Assembly: GCA_017477025.1 (NCBI GenBank)
Contig: JAFUYA010000023.1
Span: forward strand, 1 to 36,179
DNA from: Bacteroidales bacterium
GTDB lineage: Bacteria > Bacteroidota > Bacteroidia > Bacteroidales > P3
Reading direction: 5' to 3'
DNA: 36,179 nt
The position numbers and the translations under genes were made by a program. Positions 1-9,500 of this stretch are shown piece after piece. The first letter of the stretch is position 1. The number at the start of each line of letters is the position of its first letter. The notes under the pieces were generated by a model that searched no databases, was not told where the DNA came from, and saw only the letters and a program-made list of their open reading frames with translations.

Positions 1-2583
1 AATTGCAGGATAATTGTGGTTCTCACTATTGTAAGTGCTGTAATAAGGATGGGTTTCAATCCAACAAGCAGGTGCTTCATTGTTTGTTTCGTCATCAAAC
101 GTTGCCGTCCAAGGAATGTCATTTTCAGTCAATGAACCGCAGGCTGTCTTAAATGAATACAAGTTGCTCGGATCTGACAATTCACCACCGCAATCTACAA
201 CTACATAAACATCATATTTGGTTTGTGCTGACAATCCAGTAATTTCCTGTTCGTTTGAAGTAGCAGTAATTTCAGTATATTCAGCATCAGAACCGTTAGG
301 TCTGTAATATACAATCCATGAAGAGTGAGATTCGTCAAGATCTTCGAAAGTAATGGTTGCAGAAGACTCACTTACATTGACAGCCGAAACAGAAGTCTTG
401 GTTACAGGCATACAAGTAGGCAAATCTGAAACTTTTACATTATCAACATACCATGAAGTATAACCACGGTTGTATGATGATTGTTTATATCTCAATGCTA
501 TTCTTGCTCCTTCAGGAATAGAAGTCAAATAAACTTCAGCATCTTTCCATTCTCCGTTAGAAGTTGAACTTAGCTCTTCAATATTTACATAAGATTCAGG
601 ATCATTAAGGTCTGTTACGTAACCTACTTTGAAAGAACCTACACTATAATATGAATAAGAATTGTTAGTTCTGTATTTGAAAGTTATTCTTTTTGAAGTC
701 AAATCGTAATTAAATAAAGGTAATGCCACAATCTGCGTACCTGCATTGTATGTTTTGAACTCTATACTTCCGTTGCCTTCGTATGCAACAGAAGAATTGT
801 TTGACTGCAACTTAGGGAACGGATCTCCGCTGTAAGAACTGTTTGTCTGTGATACCATTTCCCAACAATCCAATGTATAACCGCTTTCAAAACCTGTTTC
901 CCAAGGTTCATCAGTTATAGCAACACAAGCAGTATGGACTGTGATAGTATTTGTAGATGCAGTTTCTTCATCACCACAAAGACCTACAACCTTTATATTA
1001 TAATAGGAATCACCTTCCAATCCGTCGATAGTAGTTTCAGGGTCGCTTCCGCTGACGTCCAGAGTATTCCATTCATCATCAGAGCCGACCTCTTTGTAAT
1101 AAACTTTCCATCCGTCAAGTTCCCCTGCCTGAGTCCAAGAAATGTCAATGGATTCAGTCAATACATTGCTTGAAACTAAATCTGTAGGAGCAGCACAATC
1201 TGAACCTACGATTTGGAAATTGTCAACAGCAGGGAATATACAGTTGCTGGAACAATCCGTATAGTCATCATCTTGATACCAGAATACTATTTTGTAAGAT
1301 TTTCCCTGAACTCCGTTTTCACCTTTAGGTAAAATGTATGTGAAACTTGTCCAATCGGATTTTCCTTGTCCTCTCAACAATTCTACTCCGTTAGGTTTGG
1401 TAGAACCTACTTCAGTAGTACCGTCGCAAAGTAATACTGTCAATCTTTCGTCATAGGTAGAGTAAGTACCTGCATTGATTTTGTAATCAAAAGAAAGTGT
1501 GTATTCTGCTTTATCGCCGAATTTTACCAACAACTCTGCAGCTGCCCAATTTCCTTCTGTATAGGAGTACTCATCGCTTGAGTTGGCAAGATACATTGAG
1601 TTGCCACTTTGTGCCGTTTTGTCGCCTACCGTAAAGTGGAAACCGCCATCTCCATCGTTGAAAACGAATTTGTTTGCATCTTCATCCTCATCAAAGGTGA
1701 TAGTCAATTCATCATCAACTTCAATAGCAACAGCCGTAGTTTTGAATGCGACAACATTGGACCATTCTGCAAATTCACCGCAATCTCTTGTTACGTATGC
1801 TTCGTAGGCTGTGTTTTCATCCAAATCTGGAATTGTGTATTCCGTTTCGGTTAAATTAACTGTAGTGTATTGATCATCGGAAGCCTTCTTCCAATAAAGA
1901 ACCCATGAAGACTGTTCTTCAGCATCCGTGAAAGACAATGTTGCAGAGTTGTGATCGGAAGTTGTACATACAAGCGTACCTGTAACCCTAGGGCAATCAG
2001 GTTCAACTTCAAATTTAAAGTTGTCCAAATACCATGATACACCACTGGAAGCCATGGTGTAACGGATTGCAATATATGCTCCGTCAGGAATATCCGAACA
2101 TGAAACCTGTGCAAGATGGAAGTCTCCGCAGTGTGCTCCTGCGTACTCATCCAAGACTTGCAATGATGAAAACGTGGTGGTGTCGGTAGTGCTGGTTACG
2201 TAACCGACTTCCATTGTTCCCGCAGAACCAAGATTCTGTGTGGTAGTACCGTTCTGACGGTAGTACATTGAGAATCTTGTTTTGTCATACGACCCGCTGT
2301 AAGCAGGTAATATAACTACTGCATTGCCGCCTTTGAACTCCGCTGCATAAGTACCTTCGTAACATTTGTTACAACCGGTACCTGTTTTAGAGTCAGTCAA
2401 AGACTGACGGTGTACATTAGAACCCGATACCTGTACAATTGTGAGGCAATTATACGCATCAGTTTCCGAACTCTCAAATCCGAGGGTATAACCGAGAGAA
2501 AGAGAGCATCCTGAGTTTTGTGCAAAACTGCTTGCCAACATAAAGAATATGGCAGCAAACAAAAAACCGATTTGTTTTTTCAT
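1..2583 (-). CDS. Large secreted modular protein, jelly-roll plus fibronectin III repeats (partial, C-terminus off window)
   Basis: An open frame of 861 codons runs from an ATG at 2583 to the left edge without a stop. Residues 1-21 form a signal peptide (MKKQIG start, hydrophobic core, ending near SSFAQ). The body alternates two module types. Jelly-roll 'choice-of-anchor J'/MAM-like domains lie at about 25-190, 285-460, 550-720 and from 811 on, with motifs such as 'GFESS', 'GFESGYT' and 'WYLDNF/WYVDNV'. Fibronectin III-like domains lie at about 195-280, 462-545 and 724-805, with motifs such as 'WVLYWKK', 'WKVYYKE' and 'WIVYYRP'. Each unit is about 265 residues. In Bacteroidota such proteins are usually exported by the type IX system and act at the cell surface, as adhesins or carbohydrate binders. 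The expected C-terminal sorting domain would lie outside the window, so that part is inference. The substrate is unknown. Confidence 0.85.
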   Translation of the reverse strand, partial: MKKQIGFLFAAIFFMLASSFAQNSGCSLSLGYTLGFESSETDAYNCLTIVQVSGSNVHRQSLTDSKTGTGCNKCYEGTYAAEFKGGNAVVILPAYSGSYDKTRFSMYYRQNGTTTQNLGSAGTMEVGYVTSTTDTTTFSSLQVLDEYAGAHCGDFHLAQVSCSDIPDGAYIAIRYTMASSGVSWYLDNFKFEVEPDCPRVTGTLVCTTSDHNSATLSFTDAEEQSSWVLYWKKASDDQYTTVNLTETEYTIPDLDENTAYEAYVTRDCGEFAEWSNVVAFKTTAVAIEVDDELTITFDEDEDANKFVFNDGDGGFHFTVGDKTAQSGNSMYLANSSDEYSYTEGNWAAAELLVKFGDKAEYTLSFDYKINAGTYSTYDERLTVLLCDGTTEVGSTKPNGVELLRGQGKSDWTSFTYILPKGENGVQGKSYKIVFWYQDDDYTDCSSNCIFPAVDNFQIVGSDCAAPTDLVSSNVLTESIDISWTQAGELDGWKVYYKEVGSDDEWNTLDVSGSDPETTIDGLEGDSYYNIKVVGLCGDEETASTNTITVHTACVAITDEPWETGFESGYTLDCWEMVSQTNSSYSGDPFPKLQSNNSSVAYEGNGSIEFKTYNAGTQIVALPLFNYDLTSKRITFKYRTNNSYSYYSVGSFKVGYVTDLNDPESYVNIEELSSTSNGEWKDAEVYLTSIPEGARIALRYKQSSYNRGYTSWYVDNVKVSDLPTCMPVTKTSVSAVNVSESSATITFEDLDESHSSWIVYYRPNGSDAEYTEITATSNEQEITGLSAQTKYDVYVVVDCGGELSDPSNLYSFKTACGSLTENDIPWTATFDDETNNEAPACWIETHPYYSTYNSENHNYPAI

Positions 2584-2649
2584 TTTGTTTGAGTATTAAT
2601 TAAACATTTAGGATTTTATTCTTAAATCCAAAAAACGTATATATACGGT

Positions 2650-2681
2650 GCAAAGTTAAAAATTCTATGTTTAGTTACAAA
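2650..2681 (-). promoter_or_regulatory. Promoter of the modular surface protein gene
   Basis: On the minus strand TTTG (2681-2678) is followed by 19 bp and then TAACTTTGC (2658-2650). This matches the Bacteroidota primary sigma consensus (-33 TTTG, -7 TAnnTTTG). The start codon follows after a leader of about 60 nt. Confidence 0.75.
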
Positions 2682-2778
2682 AAAAATATGTGTTTTTTTA
2701 TTCTCAAAAAAGACATACCGTTCTTATGAGGCTCTAAAATATCCATATATATAAATGAAAATCACTTGTTTAAAAACA

Positions 2779-2866
2779 TCAATTTTTTTTAATGATTTTG
2801 GTGAAAATCTTTGAGATTTCCGGAATTTTCTCAAAGATTTTACCGAAAATCATAGTGTTTCTTTCA
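2779..2866 (-). repeat. Dispersed palindromic intergenic repeat, copy A (inverted)
   Basis: Two 24-nt arms, 2793-2816 and 2829-2852, are inverted repeats of each other with 3 mismatches, separated by a 12-nt centre. Read on the minus strand, the block aligns without gaps over about 60 positions with copy B (20053-20115), at roughly three quarters identity by eye. It shares TTTTCACCAAAA exactly with copy C. The hairpin lies between two divergent genes, so it is not an obvious terminator for either. Confidence 0.65.
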
Positions 2867-2941
2867 TCATTATCCGCATTACATTTTTCTTGCTGTTTTT
2901 TTTATTAGAGCAAAAAAAAATTCAATAATAAAAATTTATCG

Positions 2942-2950
2942 TAAATTTGC
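2942..2950 (+). promoter_or_regulatory. -7 element upstream of ruvA
   Basis: TAAATTTGC fits the Bacteroidota -7 consensus TAnnTTTG and ends 20 bp before the ruvA ATG. No TTG is found at the expected -33 position, so the assignment rests on the -7 box alone. Confidence 0.5.
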
Positions 2951-2970
2951 ACGTTTAATCAATAAAAGAT

Positions 2971-3561
2971 ATGTACGAATTCCTAAACGGTAAGTTTGAA
3001 GAGATAAATCCGTCATTCGTTGTAGTCAATTGTAACGGTGTCGGCTATATTGTTGAGATTTCATTAACTTCTTATTCTGCAATTAAGGATAAAAAAGAAG
3101 GTAAAATATATACACATTTCGTTGTCAGGGAAGATGCCCGAGTTCTTTACGGCTTTGCTACGAGCAGAGAAAGAGAATTGTTTCGTCAATTAATCAGTGT
3201 GAGCGGAATCGGAGCAAATACCGCCAGAATGATGCTTTCGTCTTTGAGTGTTGATGAACTTGTCAAAGCAATTGTAAGCGAAGATTCTGCTACTATCAGT
3301 AAGATAAAAGGTATAGGCACGAAAACTTCACAAAGAGTAGTAGTAGATCTGCACGATAAATTGAAGAAATGGGAATTTTCGCAGGAAACATCCTCTATTT
3401 CCGCATCATTAGACAATAAAAACAGAAATGAAGCGTTATTAGCGTTGCAAACATTAGGATTTAATAAGGTTATTATAGAGAAAACGTTAGACAAATTATT
3501 AAAGGAAGACGGAAATATGAGCGTGGAGGTCCTTGTCAAAGAGGCCCTACGCCGTATGTAA
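2971..3561 (+). CDS. ruvA: Holliday junction branch migration complex subunit RuvA
   Basis: RuvA binds four-way DNA junctions and loads the RuvB helicase onto them in recombinational repair. The 196-residue length is typical. The N-terminal OB-fold (about 1-62) carries the acidic pin pair E54/D55. Two helix-hairpin-helix motifs are centred on GIG at 79-81 and 114-116. A short domain III (about 150-196, 'NEALLALQTLGF') makes the RuvB contact. The start is the only well placed ATG, 20 bp after a -7 box. sprA begins 13 nt after the stop, so the two genes are probably co-transcribed. ruvA next to sprA is, as I recall, a common arrangement in Bacteroidota. ruvB and ruvC are not in the window. Confidence 0.97.
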   Translation: MYEFLNGKFEEINPSFVVVNCNGVGYIVEISLTSYSAIKDKKEGKIYTHFVVREDARVLYGFATSRERELFRQLISVSGIGANTARMMLSSLSVDELVKAIVSEDSATISKIKGIGTKTSQRVVVDLHDKLKKWEFSQETSSISASLDNKNRNEALLALQTLGFNKVIIEKTLDKLLKEDGNMSVEVLVKEALRRM

Positions 3562-3574
3562 TTTTCATTTGTTT

Positions 3575-6500
3575 ATGATTAAAAAACTCTTGGTCATAAT
3601 AACTGTTTTTTACGCAACGTTCGGCATTATAAGTGTTGAAGGTAACTGCGGAAACGTTTCATCTTTGACAGACAATAATATTTTTGACATTTTCACTTCT
3701 GCCAATCAGCCCGATTCTTTGAAATTTCCTCTAAAAGACAGCGTGGAATCGCCTTTGTATCTGAAGAATCCGTCCAATATTACGGAAACCGTCGAATACG
3801 ATGCAGAACGAAACGAGTATATCCTTGTAAAAAAAATAGGTGATGTCATATTGGAACAACGTGCCTTAACGTTTGAGGAATATCAACAATATGATATGGA
3901 CAAAATGATTGATTCATACTGGCAAACAAAGAATAAAACGGTTTCCTCTTCTGCGTCTTCATCCAAATCGGACGGCTCTTTGTCATCGTTAATTCCTGCT
4001 ATGAGAGTCAATAGTGATTGGTTTGAAACGATTTTCGGCGGACAGGAAATCAATATACGTCCGTCAGGGGCATTGGATCTAAAATTTGCAATTGTCAATA
4101 ACCGCAACGAAAATATGTCGTTGAGTGAAAACAGAAGAAGTACAACATCCTTTGATTTTGATGAAGACATACAATTGAACGTTCAGGCACAGATAGGAAC
4201 GGCTATAAATTTTAACTTGAATTACAATACAGGTGCAACTTTCGATTTTGAAAAAGAATTGTTCAAATTGAAATACGAGGGCAAGGAAGATGATATTGTC
4301 CAATTGTTGGAAGCTGGTAACATATCTTTTTCCCTACCCACATCATTGATTACCGGAGTACAAAATCTTTTCGGAATAAGAGGAAAATTCAAATTCGGCA
4401 ATTTGATGCTGGATGCTGTTATTTCTCAACAAAAAAGTGAGAGCCAGTCCATAACCGTACAAAACGGGGCTCAAAGTCAGGAATTCAACTTCAAAGCGGA
4501 TGAATACGAAGACAACAAACACTTCTTTCTTGCACAATATTTTTATGACAACTACAATAAGTCAATGGAGAGTTTTCCCGTTTTGAACAGTAACATAATA
4601 ATAAAAAAGGTAGAAGTATGGCGAACCAATGTCGGCAGTGCGGTCAATAATAACCGAAACATTGTGGCCTTTGCCGATCTGGGTGAAAAGAATCCTTTCG
4701 GCACAATGCCTTATATTACCAATCCCAACGGAACCGAAATCCCCGACAATTATTTGTCGAATGACTTGTTGAACGTTGTAGATAAGAATTCCTTGAGAAG
4801 TATCAACAGCGTAAGTTCTTATTTGCAGGGTATGGGATTTGTTTCGGGACAGAATTTCGAGAAAGTTGAAAGTGCAAGAAAACTGAATCCGTCGGAATAT
4901 ACGGTCAATGAAAAATTAGGTTTCATATCTTTGACGCAGGGATTGAGCAATGATCAGGTCCTTGCCGTTGCTTTCCAGTACCAAATAGTGGGAGATTCAA
5001 CAGTATATCAAGTAGGAGAATTCAGCGATGACGGTATTGCTGACCCGAATACGTTGGTCGTAAAATTATTGAAATCTTCTACTCTGAATACTCGCAATCC
5101 TATGTGGAAACTTATGATGAAAAACGTCTATTGGATAGGCTCTTCACAAATAGCTCAAGAGGATTTCCGTTTAAACATATTATATTTAAGTGAAGAAAGC
5201 GGAGTTCAGACAGGTTATTTCACGGAAGGCGATTACAAAGGAATACCGTTGTTGCAAGTATTCGGATTGGACCGAATGGACAACCAACAAAATATGCTTC
5301 CCGACGGCGTTTTCGATTTTGTAAGCGGAACTGAAATCGGAGCCGGTACAATAAATGCAGCAAGAGGCTTGATTTACTTTCCTACCGTTGAACCTTTCGG
5401 AAAAGATTTGAGAGCAAAACTCAATAACGATGAATTAGCAGACAAGTATTGCTTTGACTCGCTTTACACTCTTACCAAATCTCAGGCAATGCAATATACG
5501 GAAAAGGACAAATTCTACTTAGAAGGCCGTTACCGTTCTTCATCTTCGGGAGGAGAAATATCTTTAGGAGCGGTAAATGTGCCGCAAGGCAGCGTAACCG
5601 TTATGGCAGGAGGAATAAAGTTGCAGGAAGGAGTTGATTATACGGTGGATTACGCTATGGGACGAGTACGCATAATCAATTCTGCATATCTTTCTTCGGG
5701 AACGCCTATTACCGTTTCTACGGAGAGTAATACAACTTTCTCAATGGTAACCAAACGAATGTTGGGTATCAGAGGAACTTATACCGTATCTCCGGAACTT
5801 TCACTTGGTGCTACTATTATGAATCTTCATGAAAGTCCTCTGACTACAAAAGTTAATTACGGAGAAGAACCGATCAATAATACTTTGGCAGGGTTTGATA
5901 TCCACCTGACCAAGAGTGTTCCGTTTATAACAAAAATTCTTAATTGGTTGCCGTTCTATGACACAAAGGCTCAAAGTAATTTGGTCTTTGAGGGAGAAGT
6001 AGCGACATTCCTACCGGGCAACTCCTCCGCTATAGGCAGATCCGGTATTGCCTACATTGACGATTTTGAAACGTCAAAACGTTCTTATGATCTCAAAAGC
6101 GTATATTCATGGCATTTGGCATCCACTCCGCAGGATTTCAATACTTCTAATTCAATGTTCCCTGAGACTTTCAAAAATTCAGGACTGGCTTACGGATTCA
6201 ACAGAGCAAAAATAGCATGGTATTCAATTGATGATAACTTCTATACGGGAGCAGCACCGTCAAATATAAGCAAAGATGACATTTCTCAACCGTATGCAAG
6301 ATTGGTTCGACAAAGTGAAATATATCCCAACAAAGATATTGTGGAAGGAACTCCGACGGATTTGCATACACTTGACATAGCATTTTATCCGAGTGAAAGA
6401 GGGCCTTACAACTATGATACAGTTTCTGTATGGAGCAAAGGTTTGAATGAAGACGGTCTTTTGGCTTCTCCTCAAACTCGTTGGGGCGGTATTATGAGGA

Positions 6501-9500
6501 AGATAGACGCTACAGACTTTGATGCTGCCAATATTGAATATATTGAATTTTGGCTAATGGACCCTTTCATTGATAACGATCAAAGTGAAGGAGGTAAGTT
6601 ATATTTCAATTTAGGAGATATAAGCGAGGATATTCTCCGTGACGGCAGAAAATCTTATGAAAACGGACTGCCGACCACCGCAGTCGTAACTGATGTAGAT
6701 ACCACTATATGGGGAAGAGTCCCGCGATTGCAATCCGTTGTAAATGCTTTCAGCAACGAGGATAACTCCAGACCTTATCAAGACATAGGTTACGACGGTC
6801 TTAACTCTTCTGACGAACAGACTTTCTTTGCCGAATATCTTAATAAAATTCAATCACAACTGAATGCGGAAGCCTATAATAAAATATTTGAAGATCCTTC
6901 GGCTGATGATTATTCTTACTTCCGCTCGTCGGATTATGACAGAAATAATGTTAAAGTAACCGACAGATATAAGAAATATAACAATCCTGAAGGCAATTCC
7001 GCAGTTACCAATAGCGGAGAAAGCACTCAAAGTTCTTCCTTACCGAATGTGGAAGATATCAATCAGGACAATACTCTGAGCGAAGCCGAAAATTATTACG
7101 AATACGAAATAGACCTGCGTCCTGACAGGATGAACGTAGGTGAGAACTATATCACCGATATACAAACGGCACGCAACATATCCCTTCCCAACGGACAAAA
7201 AACAGATTGCAAATGGTATCAGTTCCGTATCCCTATCCGAGAGCCGAGCCGAAAAGTAGGAACGATTAACGGGTATCAATCCATACGGTTTATGAGAACT
7301 TTTTTAAGAGGATTCACCGAACCTGTAATTCTCCGTTTCGGAACATTGGAACTTGTCAGTGCAGAATGGCGTAAATATGATGACAACCTGCTTTCAGTAG
7401 GTGCTTATCCGCCGTCCGTTCATGATGAAAACACGACATTCACTGTCGGAACGGTTAATATTGAAGAAAACGGCAAACGTTCTCCGATACCTTATAATCT
7501 GCCTCCGGGAATAGATCGTGAATTGATGTACTCTACAACTTCGGCTACACAACAGAATGAACAAGCCATGAGTCTTAAAGTTGCAAACTTAGGCGACGGA
7601 GATGCCAGAGCCGTCTACAAAACTATGGACTATGACATGCGTCAGTATAAGAAACTGAAACTGTTCGTACACGGAGAACAGATGAACGAAAACGATTCTT
7701 ATAAAGACGGTGAAGTTTCGGTATTCATTCGTTTGGGTGCGGATTTTGTTTCCAATTATTATGAATACGAAATGCCGATAAAACTAACTCCGTGGTACAC
7801 ATCCGCTATTGATAGAAATATTATTTGGCCTGCCGATAATGAAATAGAAATCAATCTGGATTCTCTTGTCAAAGTTAAGGAAAGAAGAAATATGCTTGTC
7901 AGGTCGGGAAATATTGATTATTCAAATAACGTCCAATATACCGAATACAAAGGTAATCGTAAAATCACGGTTTTGGGAAATCCTAACATTGCTGACGTAA
8001 AAGTTTTCATGCTCGGCATAAGAAATCCTAAAAAACAATCCCCGCATGATGAAGACGACATGTTACCGAAAAGTGTGGAAGTTTGGGTTAATGAACTTCG
8101 ACTGACGGACTTTAACAAAAAAGCAGGTTGGGCGGCCAGAGGGTCCATGAGAACAAACTTAGCAGATTTGGGAGATTTGGCTCTAAGCGGATCTTATCGC
8201 AGTGCGGGATTCGGGACAATAGAACAAAAAATATCAACAATATCACAGGATAACACCGGTGCGTTTGACGTGGCAACGAACTTGGAATTGGGAAAATTCT
8301 TCCCTGATAACTTCGGACTACGCATACCTTTCCACTTCGATTATTCAAAAACAGTCAGTAACCCTCGCTATAATCCGTTGGATCCTGACGTTTTATTAAA
8401 AAACGATCTGTTATCATACCGCTCGGAGAAAGAAAGAGATTCCATACGCCACATGGTTCAGGATTATACAACCATCACAAACTTCTCACTTATGAACTTG
8501 AGAAAAGAACGTATGGGGACTTCTGCCCTGCATCGTCATTTTTATGATGTAGAAAACTTCACCTTGTCTTATTCTTATTCAAAAATCTACAGGAGAAATA
8601 TTGATATAGACCATAATCAACAACTGCAAAACCGACTAATACTTAATTATCAATACGAAGCACAGACCAAAGGTTGGAAACCTTTCGTTAAAATGCCATT
8701 GTTTAAAGGTAAATCATGGGCAATTTTAAGAGACTTTACACTGAATTACATCCCGAAAAGTATAACCTTTAAAAGCGACATGTTAAGAGACTATCAGGAA
8801 ACTCTGAACAGAAGCAAAAGTCAAGGCTTGGTCATCATGGAACCTTATTTCTATAAAAACTTCTACTGGAACAGAGAATACGGATTCAAGTATGACATTA
8901 CAAATTCACTACGTGCCGAGTATTCTTCAACGATGAACTCTCTAATAGAAGAACCGAGAGGGAGAATAGATACAAGAGAAAAGAAAGATTCCGTTTGGCA
9001 GAGTATAACCGATTTGGGAAAAGCAATGCAATTCACTCAAAATATAAGGCTAAATTATAATGCTCCTATAAGTAAGATACCCGCTTTGAACTGGGTCAGA
9101 CTTAACGGCAATTATACCGCACAATATACTTTCCAAGGATCAACAAACGCCACTGAATCGTTGGGAAATACTATTGAAAACTCCATGCGAATCAATGCTA
9201 CAGGCAGTTTGGCATTTGCAACATTGTATAATAAATTCTCTTTTATCAAAAAAGCATACGAAAGCAGAGACAAAAAACGCGGACTGCAAATGACTCCGCG
9301 TACTCCTGTAAGACCTAATACAACAAAAGATAACAAGAATACGAATGTAAAAGATTCTACTGACTCTGTACAAAACAAAAACTACCTCAAAGAATTCATG
9401 TATTTTTCCATCCGGCTACTAACTTCCGTAAAAAATGCTTCTTTCAATTATTCTTTAACAGACGGAACTTATATCCCTGGATTTATGCCGCGTGCAAGAT

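Larger units (their letters stand above)
2584..2970. other. Divergent intergenic region between surface protein gene and ruvA
   Basis: This 387-bp AT-rich stretch has no credible gene. It carries the leftward promoter at 2650-2681, a palindromic repeat at about 2779-2866 (separate entry), and a ruvA -7 element at 2942-2950. Confidence 0.8.

Noticed and set aside
934..2150. Short frames on both strands within 934-2150
   Set aside because: They are out-of-frame shadows of the large minus-strand surface protein, whose frame stays open throughout.
3533..3574. TTG start extending sprA into ruvA
   Set aside because: It adds residues before the signal peptide; the ATG at 3575 fits better.
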